Shown here: piece by piece, positions 18,109 to 26,986 of the stretch | Layout: every line of letters starts with the position of its first letter | Position numbering within the stretch: position 1 is the first letter of the stretch | Assembly: GCA_947632035.1 (NCBI GenBank) | Contig: CANRNR010000013.1 | Location: 1-52,829 of the forward strand | Source of the DNA: an uncultured Clostridia bacterium | GTDB taxonomy: Bacteria; Bacillota; Clostridia; TANB77; CAG-508 | Reading direction: 5' to 3' | Length of the DNA stretch: 52,829 nucleotides | Notes under the pieces: generated by a model | Database searches by the model: none | What the model was told of the DNA's origin: nothing | Seen by the model: only the letters and a program-made list of their open reading frames with translations | Position numbers and translations under genes: made by a program

Positions 18109-19725
18109 ATGAAAATTAATAAAAAGATAGGTTTTTTACTAATATTATTTTTAATATTTTGCATAACATTTTCTGTAAAAGTAAAAGCAGCAACAGTATC
18201 TTTTGATGCAAGCCCAAACAGTACCGTAACTGTAGGAACAACAGTAACTATTAAAGTAACTGGTACAGCAGCAAGTTGGGATTTATATATACAAGGAGAT
18301 GGAATAGAGAAAAAATCAATTGTAGAATTGCCAAACAGTTCTGCAACTAATAAAAGCATATCAGAATCAGTTTCATTCACTCCAACAAAAGCAGGAACAT
18401 ATAACTTTACCTTAACAGGAACTATAATAGATGAAAATGATGAACTTGAAGGAACACGTGTAAATAAAACTATTACTATTACAGTAAAAGAAAAAGAGCA
18501 ACCAACACCAACTCCAACATCAGAACCAACTTCAACGCCAACGCCAACTTCCACTCCAACTGCAACACCTACAAAAACAGGAGAAGATAATAAGACAGAA
18601 GAAACTCCAGATTTTAAAAATGCAAGTGGAAAGGTATATACCACAGATGAAGTGAATTTACGTGATAGTTGGTCAACTACCAGTAAGGCTACACGTATTG
18701 CCAAAGGAACAGAATTAACTTTATCAGCAACATCTACAAAAAAAGTAAATAACTATGTATGGTATAGAGTAACATACAATGGGCAAACTAAATATATAGC
18801 AAGCAATTATATAACTACTACGAAACCAGAAGATGATTCTAAAAACAATAATTTATCTTCTTTGACAGTAAGTGGAGTTACGCTATTACCATCATTTAAC
18901 AAAGACACTTGTTTTTATGAAGCTACAGTATCAAAAGATGTTACAAAGTTAGATATCAAAGCAACTCCTGAAAATAAAGATTCTACTGTTAAAATAGAAG
19001 GAAATGAAAATTTAAAAGAAGGAGAAAATATAGTTAAAATTACTGTAACTTCAAAAGATGGAACATCAAAAATATATACAATTACAGTAAAAAAATTAGA
19101 AGAGGAAGTTATTACAAATAATGATGAAGATTTAAAATTATCAAAATTAGAAATTTTGGGAGTAAATTTTGAAGATGGTTTTAATCCAGATTTGTTATCA
19201 TATGAACTAAATTTAAGTTTACCAGTTACTAGTTTGACAATTACAGCTACTCCAAATAAAGAAAATGCTAAAGTAGAAATTATAGGAAATGAGGGATTTG
19301 TAGCAGGAGAAAATTTAGTTACAGTAATTGTTACTTCAGCAGATGGAAAAGAAACAGTAGCATATCAAATAAAAGTTACAGTACCAGAAGAAGCATCTGA
19401 ACCAGTTGTTAATGAAATAATGTTCTATGTAATATGTGCTATTGTTATTGTAGTTGCAATAATAATTGCGGTAATTGTATTTATTGTATCTAAAGCCAAA
19501 AATAAAACTGAAAAAGAAGATATAGATGTAGTAGATAAAAAAAATAAAAAGAAAGAAAATAGAAGACTAGAATATCAAAGAATAGAAGAAGAGCAAATTG
19601 ATGATGACAAAATTGATGAAGAGGAAGAAAAAGAAAAAGAACAGACATTAGAAGAAGACGAAATAGAAGAAATTGAATATAAGAAAGAAACAGCTAAAAA
19701 TAGAAGAGGAAAACATTCTAATTAA
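18109..19725 (+). CDS. Membrane-anchored surface protein: Ig-like, SH3b, two cadherin-like domains
   Basis: A 538-residue type I membrane protein. A signal peptide (residues 1-28, ending VKA) is followed by an Ig-like domain (about 29-125), a Pro/Thr linker of PTPTSTPT type (about 130-165), one SH3b domain (about 175-240), and two cadherin-like beta-sandwich repeats (about 248-338 and 345-425; shared pattern LSxLxxxGVxxxPxF...). A membrane helix (about 435-465) and a strongly charged cytoplasmic tail (K, D and E rich) end it. It follows the dockerin glucosaminidase by 54 bases with its own RBS GAGGAG, so the two are probably co-transcribed and act together at the wall. Confidence 0.85.
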   Translation: MKINKKIGFLLILFLIFCITFSVKVKAATVSFDASPNSTVTVGTTVTIKVTGTAASWDLYIQGDGIEKKSIVELPNSSATNKSISESVSFTPTKAGTYNFTLTGTIIDENDELEGTRVNKTITITVKEKEQPTPTPTSEPTSTPTPTSTPTATPTKTGEDNKTEETPDFKNASGKVYTTDEVNLRDSWSTTSKATRIAKGTELTLSATSTKKVNNYVWYRVTYNGQTKYIASNYITTTKPEDDSKNNNLSSLTVSGVTLLPSFNKDTCFYEATVSKDVTKLDIKATPENKDSTVKIEGNENLKEGENIVKITVTSKDGTSKIYTITVKKLEEEVITNNDEDLKLSKLEILGVNFEDGFNPDLLSYELNLSLPVTSLTITATPNKENAKVEIIGNEGFVAGENLVTVIVTSADGKETVAYQIKVTVPEEASEPVVNEIMFYVICAIVIVVAIIIAVIVFIVSKAKNKTEKEDIDVVDKKNKKKENRRLEYQRIEEEQIDDDKIDEEEEKEKEQTLEEDEIEEIEYKKETAKNRRGKHSN

Positions 19726-19751
19726 AATCAAAATATTTTTTAAAAAGCAAA

Positions 19752-19782
19752 AAATTCTCGTAAATTTTATTTGCGAGAATTT
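19752..19782 (+). terminator. Hairpin between surface operon and tRNA-Thr
   Basis: A 9-bp stem AAATTCTCG / CGAGAATTT with a 13-base loop, followed by a weak T/A tract. Likely terminator of the surface-protein operon. Confidence 0.6.
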
Positions 19783-19786
19783 ATAT

Positions 19787-19862
19787 GCTACTGTAGCTCA
19801 GTTGGTAGAGCAACAGATTCGTAACCTGTAGGTCGGCAGTTCGATTCTGCCCAGTAGCTCCA
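19787..19862 (+). tRNA. tRNA-Thr (anticodon CGT)
   Basis: A 76-base cloverleaf with encoded CCA. The acceptor stem GCTACTG pairs perfectly with CAGTAGC, the D stem is GCTC/GAGC, and the T arm is GGCAG-TTCGATT-CTGCC. The anticodon loop is TTCGTAA, giving CGT (reads ACG). The anticodon stem ACAGA / CCTGT has an A-C mismatch at its loop-closing pair (31-39), unusual for a canonical tRNA. The discriminator base is T. Confidence 0.93.
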
Positions 19863-19907
19863 ACCTAAATTATTTCTGTATAATATCCCTAGAAAGGAAC
19901 AATAAGA

Positions 19908-21092
19908 ATGAAAAAATTAGAAAATTTTGAAGAGTTAAAGAAAACAATGATTAACCCTTTAGATAATCCTGATTTTTATGCACTACTATTAGGTGATGAT
20001 AGATATAGAAAAATGGCATCTCAAAGAGGGGCCTTTTCCATGTGCCATAATTATAATCTAGGGAGTACAATTTATAAAAATTATCATGATTTATTAAGCG
20101 TAGCTATACAACAATATTTACAAAATTCAGATTATCAAGAATATATAAAACGTTATCCTAGTTCTACTAATCTATCTTATCAAAAAACAGTAAAAGATTT
20201 ATCAAATGCATTAGAATCACCAGATAAATCATATAGTCTTATTAGAAATGATGAAAAAACAGTAGACCGAATTTTAGGAATAGGAAAAAATATAAATGAA
20301 AATAATGGAAGAATGCGTAGTGTAGGATGGTTTTATTTTAAAAGCCATTATTTAAATCCGAAACTAAGTAATAATTCTGTTGAAAATAATGCTATTAAAC
20401 ATAGATTATATTTAGCAGTTGATACAAATGAAATAGCTGAAATGGCAAATAAAATCATTGAAAAATGTAATCAAAAGAGCTTTCCATATGATTTTAAAGT
20501 ACATATAAATTTTAATGTAAGAAAAGAAAACCAAAAGTGTGATTCAATAGTTATTTATTTAACAGATGAAGAACAAGTAGTTGAATATGTAAATTTTATT
20601 AATGAGATTATTGAAGGAGATAAGGAATTAAGTAAACATATTCATAAACCATCTCCACATTTGGGAATAGTTAATGATTATATAGGATATGGCTTTGAGC
20701 CACAATTAAAGATAGGAAGAACATCTTATTCTAGTTTATTAAGAGAAGCAGTTATTAGTATTCCAACAAAAAAGATAGCAATAAATATACTTCAATCTTT
20801 GGCTAATAAAAAAAACATAGAAAAGTATCAAGAATTAATTGACTTACTTAACAGAAATGGAGAAAAGACACCACAAGAATATGAAGAATTAAGAAAATAC
20901 TTTTCAGAATATTTTAAACAAGAAAATATGAATTTAGTCGAAATAAAAGAGTTACGACAACAGATTTCAAAAAATTTAGTTAAAGTAAATCCTCAACTTC
21001 CAAAAGATAATATGTTCAATATTGATGTAGAGGATGTTTTATATCAATTATATTTAGAAAAACAACAATCAGAAATGGATAGTGAGAGATAA
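19908..21092 (+). CDS. HopA1-like protein, possible lyase/effector-fold enzyme
   Basis: A 394-residue protein. Residues 165-285 follow the pattern I associate with the HopA1 effector family: HRLYLAVDTNEIAEM, then FPYDFKVHINF, then CDSIVIYLTDEEQVVEYVNF, then a proline segment, GYGFEP and TSYSSLLREAV. HopA1 proteins occur as secreted effectors and as relatives of lanthipeptide lyase components. The N-terminal half and the helical C-terminal end (about 290-394) are unassigned. No signal peptide is visible. It ends only 26 bases before an ABC exporter operon in the same direction. The assignment rests on pattern memory, not a search. Confidence 0.5.
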   Translation: MKKLENFEELKKTMINPLDNPDFYALLLGDDRYRKMASQRGAFSMCHNYNLGSTIYKNYHDLLSVAIQQYLQNSDYQEYIKRYPSSTNLSYQKTVKDLSNALESPDKSYSLIRNDEKTVDRILGIGKNINENNGRMRSVGWFYFKSHYLNPKLSNNSVENNAIKHRLYLAVDTNEIAEMANKIIEKCNQKSFPYDFKVHINFNVRKENQKCDSIVIYLTDEEQVVEYVNFINEIIEGDKELSKHIHKPSPHLGIVNDYIGYGFEPQLKIGRTSYSSLLREAVISIPTKKIAINILQSLANKKNIEKYQELIDLLNRNGEKTPQEYEELRKYFSEYFKQENMNLVEIKELRQQISKNLVKVNPQLPKDNMFNIDVEDVLYQLYLEKQQSEMDSER

Positions 21093-21118
21093 TACCTAAG
21101 AAAGAGAGGAAAGATTTT

Positions 21119-22009
21119 ATGGGACTAGTTGTAAAAAATGTAAATAAAAGTTTTGGAACAAAGAAAGTAGTAGACAATATTAGCTTTGAAATGAAAAGTC
21201 CTAGTATTTATGGACTTTTAGGAACAAATGGTGCGGGAAAAACTACTACAATTAGAATGATTTTAGGCATAATCAAAATGGGTAGTGGAGAAATTACATG
21301 GAATGGAAAGCAAGTAGAAAGAAAGCATGTAAATTTTGGATATTTGCCAGAAGAAAGAGGTGTATATCCAAAAACAAAAATATATGAGCAAATTATGTAT
21401 TTTGCAAGATTAAAGGGAATGGATAAGAAAAAGGCAGAAGAAAACTTACTTTACTGGGCAAAAAAATTAGAAGTAGAAGAATACTTGCAGTCAACACCAG
21501 AAAAATTGTCAAAAGGAAATCAACAGAAAATACAATTTATTACCGCAATTATACATGAACCTGAATTATTAGTATTAGATGAACCATTTAGTGGTTTAGA
21601 CCCAGTTAATACAGAACTTTTAAAAAATGTAATTTTAGAGCTCGTTCGTAAAGGAACATATATTATAATGTCAAGTCATCAAATGCACTCTATTGAAGAA
21701 TTTGCTTCAGATATTTTAATATTGGATAAAGGAAAAACGGTTTTACAAGGAAACTTAAAAGAAATTAAAGAAACTTATCCTGCAAATAAAATAATGCTAA
21801 GCACTATGGAAAATGTGGATTCTATAATAGATGAAGCCGACCTAAAAATATATAGTAGTAAAGACAATGACTATATTATAAACATAAAAAATGAAGATGA
21901 AGGCTATAAATTATTTAGCTTACTTGCTAAAAACAACATTAGAGTAGAAAAATTTGAAATAATGAAGCCAAGCTTACACGATATTTTCATTGAAAGGGTA
22001 GGTGAGTAG
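21119..22009 (+). CDS. ABC exporter ATP-binding protein (NatA-like)
   Basis: A 296-residue ABC ATPase: Walker A LLGTNGAGKTTTIRMI (about residue 35), signature LSKGNQQKIQF (about 133), Walker B LLVLDEPFSGLDP and the H-loop SSHQMH. The signature has SKGNQ rather than SGGQ, as in NatA/YhaQ-type proteins. The C-terminal 70 residues form the accessory domain typical of this subgroup. It overlaps the reading region of the permease gene and is its partner. The substrate is unknown; NatAB members export Na+ or other compounds. Confidence 0.9.
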   Translation: MGLVVKNVNKSFGTKKVVDNISFEMKSPSIYGLLGTNGAGKTTTIRMILGIIKMGSGEITWNGKQVERKHVNFGYLPEERGVYPKTKIYEQIMYFARLKGMDKKKAEENLLYWAKKLEVEEYLQSTPEKLSKGNQQKIQFITAIIHEPELLVLDEPFSGLDPVNTELLKNVILELVRKGTYIIMSSHQMHSIEEFASDILILDKGKTVLQGNLKEIKETYPANKIMLSTMENVDSIIDEADLKIYSSKDNDYIINIKNEDEGYKLFSLLAKNNIRVEKFEIMKPSLHDIFIERVGE

Positions 22010-22010
22010 A

Positions 22011-23273
22011 ATGAAGGATTTATGGGTAGTAGCATCATATACAATTAAAGATATGCTAAGAAAAAAAGCATTTTTAATATCAACTTTAATAATTTTGATA
22101 ATGATAGTTGTAGGATTTAACATACCAAACATCATAAAAGCTTTTGAATCAAGTGATACAGAAGAAGCAACAGAAGAAAATTTTAGCAAAGTATTAGTAG
22201 TAGATAGTGAAAATATCTATAATGGAATGCTAGAAAACTTAAATAATATGCAATTAGGCTATGAATTTGAAATTGCAAATTATGAAATTACATATGAAGA
22301 AATTAAAAATAAAATTGAGTCAGACGAGATAGAAGAAGCTTTAATAATTAAAAAGCAAGATAATACTGTAAAAGTAGAATATATTTTAGAAGATATTACA
22401 ATGATGAATAATATCCCTGAGGATTATGCTGTTGCTTTAAGAAATCTATACACAGATGCACAGTTATCTAAATTAGGTTATACAGAAGCACAATTACAAG
22501 ATTTTAAGCCAATGTTTGAATATGAATTAAAACAAACGGGAGAACAAGAAGTTAAGGGCAATGTTTTTGTTATAATGCTATTATCATTAGTGCTATTCTA
22601 TGCAATTTACTTTTGCGCATACCAAGTATCTACATCAATTACAACAGAAAAAACTTCAAAAATTATAGAAACATTAGTTACCTCAACAAAGCCAAAAACT
22701 ATTGTATTAGGAAAAACTTTAGGTATAGGAATAGTAGGATTAGTACAAGTTGCAGTTATTATTGCAGTTGTGGTTACCTGTGCATATCTATGTTTACCGG
22801 AAGGAGCACTTGAAAGTGTATTAGATTTATCTCAAATTACACCAACACTTGCAATATTTACAGTAATTTACTTTATCTTAGGTTATGCTACTTATGCTTT
22901 ATTATATGCACTTACAGGTTCAACAGTAAGCAAGCCAGAAGATGTGCAAACAGCTAATGGCCCAGTAGCTATTGTAGCTGTTATAGGATTCTATTTATCA
23001 TATTTTACTATGATGAATCCAAACAGTAGCTTAAATGTATTTGCTTCAATATTTCCATTTTCATCACCATTTTGTATGCCATTTAGAATTATGATGGGAA
23101 TAGCAACTACATCACAAATTGCAATATCAATTGCTGTACTAGTTGCAACCATTTTAGTAATTGCTAATGTATCTATTAAAATTTATTCAAATGCTATCTT
23201 GAATTATGGAAGTAAAATAAGCTTTAAAGATATGATAAATATGTATAAGAATAAAGATGATAGGAACAGCTAA
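22011..23273 (+). CDS. ABC-2 type permease (NatB-like)
   Basis: A 420-residue membrane protein. One helix near the N-terminus (about residues 19-40) is followed by a long extracytoplasmic domain (about 45-175) and five or so helices between 180 and 400. This is the ABC-2/NatB topology. I start at ATG 22011 with AGGTG upstream; a GTG at 22002 overlapping the ATPase stop is also possible. It pairs with the preceding ATPase. Confidence 0.88.
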   Translation: MKDLWVVASYTIKDMLRKKAFLISTLIILIMIVVGFNIPNIIKAFESSDTEEATEENFSKVLVVDSENIYNGMLENLNNMQLGYEFEIANYEITYEEIKNKIESDEIEEALIIKKQDNTVKVEYILEDITMMNNIPEDYAVALRNLYTDAQLSKLGYTEAQLQDFKPMFEYELKQTGEQEVKGNVFVIMLLSLVLFYAIYFCAYQVSTSITTEKTSKIIETLVTSTKPKTIVLGKTLGIGIVGLVQVAVIIAVVVTCAYLCLPEGALESVLDLSQITPTLAIFTVIYFILGYATYALLYALTGSTVSKPEDVQTANGPVAIVAVIGFYLSYFTMMNPNSSLNVFASIFPFSSPFCMPFRIMMGIATTSQIAISIAVLVATILVIANVSIKIYSNAILNYGSKISFKDMINMYKNKDDRNS

Positions 23274-23347
23274 ATTAGAAAACCATTTAATGCATTAGGT
23301 GGACCATTAAATCCAAGCAATCTTTCCAAGCAAATCTTTTCAAGTAT

Positions 23348-23376
23348 TTGACATTTAAAATAATGCATGATATAAT
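23348..23376 (+). promoter_or_regulatory. Consensus promoter for the WG-repeat gene
   Basis: Perfect TTGACA (23348-23353), 17-bp spacer, perfect TATAAT (23371-23376), about 90 bases before the start codon. It separates this gene from the ABC operon. Confidence 0.85.
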
Positions 23377-23466
23377 TATAAAGTCAGATACTTTTTATAT
23401 CAATCCTTTTTTTGATTATGAAAAGAACAACAAAGTAAAACTAAATAGTTTTAAGGAGGTTTTAGT

Positions 23467-24537
23467 ATGTCAAATCATTACGACGAAATACTATTTGAAG
23501 ACGGACGGAAAGCACTTGAGGATGTTTGGTGGGATTCGGCAATTCCCGTAGTTGCTCGAGCTCGGATTAAAGACAAATGGGGTACTATTAACTATCTCAC
23601 AGAAAAAGAAGTTTCTGAGATTAAGTACGACGAAGTGCAACTTAAAAAATATGCCTATCCACTTCGGGTTCGTATTGGAGACAAATGGGGTATTATTGGT
23701 TACTTCAATGGTGGCGAAATCTGTGAAGTTAAGTACGATGATTGTTATTGCTTTAGATATGGCAATCCAGTTGTAGTTCGAATTGGAGACAAATGGGGGT
23801 TTGTTGATCGCTATACTGCCAAAGAAGTTTCTGAAATCAAGTATGATGAGGTGGATAATCTTACTGGTAAAGGTCATCTAGCATCAGTCCGGATTGGAAA
23901 CAAATGGGGCGCAGTCGATTACGACACTGGGAAAGAAATCTGTGAGATTAAGTATGACAAAGTAGGAGAATTTTTTGGCCGTATGGTTCCTCCTTGGTTC
24001 GCAGTAGTTCAAGTCGGGAATAAAAAAGGTCTCATTGACTTAAATGGCAAAGAAATTTGTGAAATTAAGTATGATGATGTAAAACCTGAGATTGGTTGGC
24101 ATGGCTTTTGTGAAGTTTGCATTGGCGATAAATGGGGTTTCATTGATGGAAATGGTAAAGAAATCTGTGAAATCAAATATGATGCAACAAGAAAATTCAG
24201 CTGGGGCTATGGAGCAGTTTGCATTGGCGATAAATGGGGCTTCATTGACGAAAATGGTAAGGAAATCTGTGAAATTAAATACAGGATTGTTAATGATTTC
24301 GAACGTCAAGGCTTTACAAAAGTTCAAGACTTTAAAAAAGTTCCTATGTTAGTAGGAAATTGGCAACTTGTGGAAGTAGGAAATTGGCAACTTATGGACA
24401 GAGCAGGACGAACTTACAATCTTGAACACGATGGAGATGATAGGGATAAGGAAGTTGCCATAGTCGAAGGACATGTAATTTCTGTCAGGTGGGGTTGGTC
24501 CATTCAAATTGATGGTGATGATGGTTATGGATGGTGA
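23467..24537 (+). CDS. WG-repeat protein
   Basis: A 356-residue protein made of seven or more units of about 35-40 residues with the core (D/N)KWG.I/V(D/N), then GKEICEIKYD. WG repeats are predicted beta-propeller or beta-rich modules; their role is unknown. No signal peptide or membrane helix is visible. A perfect 18-base stretch is duplicated at 24-base spacing (24352-24399), giving VGNWQL twice. Codons such as CGG, GGC and CTC are more frequent than in neighbours, which suggests recent transfer. RBS AAGGAGGT. It has its own promoter and terminator. Confidence 0.85.
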   Translation: MSNHYDEILFEDGRKALEDVWWDSAIPVVARARIKDKWGTINYLTEKEVSEIKYDEVQLKKYAYPLRVRIGDKWGIIGYFNGGEICEVKYDDCYCFRYGNPVVVRIGDKWGFVDRYTAKEVSEIKYDEVDNLTGKGHLASVRIGNKWGAVDYDTGKEICEIKYDKVGEFFGRMVPPWFAVVQVGNKKGLIDLNGKEICEIKYDDVKPEIGWHGFCEVCIGDKWGFIDGNGKEICEIKYDATRKFSWGYGAVCIGDKWGFIDENGKEICEIKYRIVNDFERQGFTKVQDFKKVPMLVGNWQLVEVGNWQLMDRAGRTYNLEHDGDDRDKEVAIVEGHVISVRWGWSIQIDGDDGYGW

Positions 24538-24597
24538 GTTTTCGTTATAGACGAAAGTGAACCTGAAATTCATTTTATCACTTTTAAAAACTTCATG

Positions 24598-24630
24598 AAA
24601 AGTGTTACATCATTTCTGTAACACTTTTTT
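24598..24630 (+). terminator. Intrinsic terminator of the WG-repeat gene
   Basis: An 11-bp stem AAAAGTGTTAC / GTAACACTTTT followed by T residues. The stem starts 60 bases after the stop codon. Confidence 0.85.
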
Positions 24631-24767
24631 AAAAAATTTATATTATAAAAAATATAATAAATTGTGATTTAATATATTGAATTTTTGCATTACTGTTGAA
24701 AAATGTCGAACGAAAAAGCTTGCATTTTATATTGATTTGCGTTTATAATAAAAAAGAGGTGAGTTTT

Positions 24768-24917
24768 ATGAAATTAACAAAAGAAATTGAAGAAAGAATT
24801 CAAAAAGAAATTGAAGATATTGAAAGAGAAAAAAAAGAAGGTAAGATTGTATTTTATTCGCAGGAAGAATTTATTAAAATGTTGTTTGAGGAAAAGCCAA
24901 TTGAAAAAACTATATAA
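24768..24917 (+). CDS. Short antitoxin of a ParE/RelE-type pair
   Basis: A 49-residue, highly charged protein: KLTKEIEERIQKEIEDIERE, then KKEGKIVFYSQEEFIKMLFEE. Most of it should be helical. It starts at the ATG after GAGGTG; the longer frame from 24696 has no RBS. A TATAAT box lies at about 24753. Its 3' end overlaps the next gene by 17 bases. Size, charge and position suit an antitoxin that wraps its toxin, but it lacks an obvious DNA-binding domain, so self-repression is uncertain. Confidence 0.55.
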   Translation: MKLTKEIEERIQKEIEDIEREKKEGKIVFYSQEEFIKMLFEEKPIEKTI

Positions 24918-25203
24918 TTTACATTATTCTAACAAATTCAAAAAACAAGTATATCAAATATGTGATTATATCTTAGAAGAACTGCAAAATCCAATTGCTT
25001 CGTATAATTTTAAAATAAAAATCTTACAAACTACTTCTGTTCTCGAATATTTTCCATATATAGGTCAAGAATTTCAAAATACACATTATCGATACTTGCC
25101 CATGAAGCAATGGCTTATATTATATGAAATACAAAATAATTCAGTAGAAATACATAGAATTATAAATTCAAAACAAAACTTCAATTCTTCAAATTTAAAT
25201 TAG
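24901..25203 (+). CDS. ParE/RelE superfamily toxin
   Basis: A 100-residue protein read from TTG 24901, with TGAGGA 9 bases upstream inside the antitoxin gene. The pattern YNLHYSNKFKKQVYQICDYI, LQNPIASYNFKIKI, FPYIGQEFQNTHYRYLPMKQ, WLILYEIQNNSVEIHRI matches the ParE/RelE fold (helical hairpin, then a beta sheet). Relatives block gyrase (ParE) or cut mRNA on ribosomes (RelE); the active type cannot be told here. The longer upstream extension of this frame lies in the antitoxin and is unlikely to be translated. Confidence 0.7.
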   Translation: MKKLYNLHYSNKFKKQVYQICDYILEELQNPIASYNFKIKILQTTSVLEYFPYIGQEFQNTHYRYLPMKQWLILYEIQNNSVEIHRIINSKQNFNSSNLN

Positions 25204-25231
25204 TCAAAATCAGTTTGAAATTTAAAACAAA

Positions 25232-25744
25232 TTAATCCTTTTTAAATTTAAATCCAACTTTATTTTTAATAAATTTTTCAAAAGATTTTAAATCTCCAAC
25301 GATAAAACCTGTTTTTTCTACTATAAAGGCATTATCCGCATTTAAGTATAAATAAAAGTAATTTTCATTTTCATAAACTTTATATAATTTATTATATCTA
25401 TGTTTAGAACTTGCAATCTCATTTTTTACCTTAAAATACTTATCATAAAAAATATAATAATTTATTAATTGCTTTTGTATTTTATCACTTTTAAGCTCCT
25501 TATTTGTTTTATAATAAGGGTAAATAAATCTATATCCTAAAAATGCAACAAAAGCTAAGAAAACTATAACTGCAATTAAATAATTTTTAGCAGAAATTTG
25601 AAAAGAAATACAAAAAATAAATAGAAGTGAAAAAATGGCTGTATATAGCCAATACTTCCATCCATTTTTCATTTGATGAAATTTTACTAAATTCATATAA
25701 TTCTTTTTGGAAAGAGTAGTTTTATTCTTAAATAATATTTCCAC
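25232..25744 (-). CDS. YcxB-like membrane protein
   Basis: A 170-residue protein with two neighbouring membrane helices (about residues 34-52 and 55-76) and a soluble C-terminal domain (about 90-170; YNKLYKVYENENYFYLYLNA... FIVEKTGF). This is the layout of YcxB-like proteins, whose role is unknown. I start at GTG 25744 because AAGGAGA lies 8 bases before it. A minus-strand promoter TTGACA-N17-TAAAAT (about 25776-25807) precedes it. Confidence 0.65.
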   Translation of the reverse strand: MEILFKNKTTLSKKNYMNLVKFHQMKNGWKYWLYTAIFSLLFIFCISFQISAKNYLIAVIVFLAFVAFLGYRFIYPYYKTNKELKSDKIQKQLINYYIFYDKYFKVKNEIASSKHRYNKLYKVYENENYFYLYLNADNAFIVEKTGFIVGDLKSFEKFIKNKVGFKFKKD

Positions 25745-25992
25745 TAAAAGATCTCCTTTATTTTTAGTATTACAAAACAATTTTACAAATTTTAAAAAAT
25801 ATTGTCAATACAAAAAAACACTTAATTTGACAAAATATTTTTAAACAAATGTGAATTGTAACTTTTCTGTAAAATATGAAAAATGCAAGTTGTATTTAAT
25901 AAATAGTTGTGATAAAATGTACAAAAATTTATGTGTCATATCTTATACTAAAAGAATATGATAAAAAAGCTTGAAAAAGAAAGGTATAAAAG

Positions 25993-26883
25993 ATGGAAAT
26001 AATAGTCGGGAAAACTGCAGGTTTTTGCATGGGAATTACGAGAGCGATAGATATTACAAATGAAGAATTATTAAAAAAACAAAAAAAGACTACATATTGT
26101 TTAGGAGAATTAACTCATAATCCACAAGTAATGAAATCATTAAGCGAAAAAGGACTAAAAGTTATTGAAAATTTATCCGAAATAAAAAATCCAAAGGGAG
26201 AAAAAATTATATTTCGTGCACATGGTGTAACAAAAGAAGTTTATGAAGAAGCAGAAAAATTAGGATTAGATACTTTAGATGCTACTTGCGTGAAAGTACT
26301 TGCAATTCATGAAATAGTAAAAAAGTATGAAGAAGAAGGGCTACCAATTTTTTTAATTGGAGAAAAAATCCATCCAGAAGTTATAGGTACAGCTAGCTTT
26401 TGTGGAAAACAATATGAAGTTATCGAAACAGAAGAAGATTTACAAAAAGCAGTTGAAAAATACAAAAAGATGAATATTAAAAAATTACTTGTTATATCTC
26501 AAACTACATTTAATTTAGAAAAATTTGAAAAGTATGTAGGTATAATTAAAAATGAACTTGAAACTAATATTCCAAATATACAAATAGATATTAAAAACAC
26601 AATTTGCCAAGCTACAAGAATAAGACAAGAAGAAACTGAAAATCTATCAAAAACAGTAGATGCTATGATAGTAATTGGAGGAAGGAAAAGTTCAAACACA
26701 AATAAGTTATATGACATTGCATCAAAAAATTGTAATAAAACAATTAGAATTGAAGCACCAGAAGAATTAACAAAAGATATTTTAGAAACCTTAAAAAATT
26801 GCAGTAAAGTTGGAATAATGGCAGGTGCATCAACTCCTAATGACAGTATTGCAAAAGTAAAAGAAAAAGTAGAAAAAATATAA
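25993..26883 (+). CDS. ispH: 4-hydroxy-3-methylbut-2-enyl diphosphate reductase IspH
   Basis: A 296-residue iron-sulfur enzyme making IPP and DMAPP in the last step of the MEP isoprenoid pathway. Its three cluster cysteines are in TAGFCMGITRAID (Cys12), LDATCVKV (about 97) and NTICQATRIRQ (about 200). RAHGV and the GGRKSSNTNKL motif (about 229-239) bind substrate. Length is normal. The usual fusion with ribosomal protein S1 found in many clostridia is absent. It stands alone with intergenic gaps on both sides. Confidence 0.95.
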   Translation: MEIIVGKTAGFCMGITRAIDITNEELLKKQKKTTYCLGELTHNPQVMKSLSEKGLKVIENLSEIKNPKGEKIIFRAHGVTKEVYEEAEKLGLDTLDATCVKVLAIHEIVKKYEEEGLPIFLIGEKIHPEVIGTASFCGKQYEVIETEEDLQKAVEKYKKMNIKKLLVISQTTFNLEKFEKYVGIIKNELETNIPNIQIDIKNTICQATRIRQEETENLSKTVDAMIVIGGRKSSNTNKLYDIASKNCNKTIRIEAPEELTKDILETLKNCSKVGIMAGASTPNDSIAKVKEKVEKI

Positions 26884-26986
26884 ATTAAAATATATTTATA
26901 ATAAACATTAAGCAAAAATAATTATCAGATTATGAGCATGAAGCTCTAAAAATATAGACTTAGAAACATAAGGAGAGACAAACAAA

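Noticed and set aside
18196..18480. Cohesin domain at the N-terminus of the surface protein
   Set aside because: The region is Ig-like in pattern but lacks recognisable cohesin motifs, so it was not called as partner of the dockerin.
18105..18704. A 199-residue minus-strand frame opposite the surface protein gene
   Set aside because: It is the shadow of a Pro/Thr-repeat and beta-domain coding region, giving an artificial valine-rich sequence; no RBS.
24704..24710. Spo0A box TGTCGAA before the toxin-antitoxin genes
   Set aside because: A single 7-base match without a second site or context is expected by chance.
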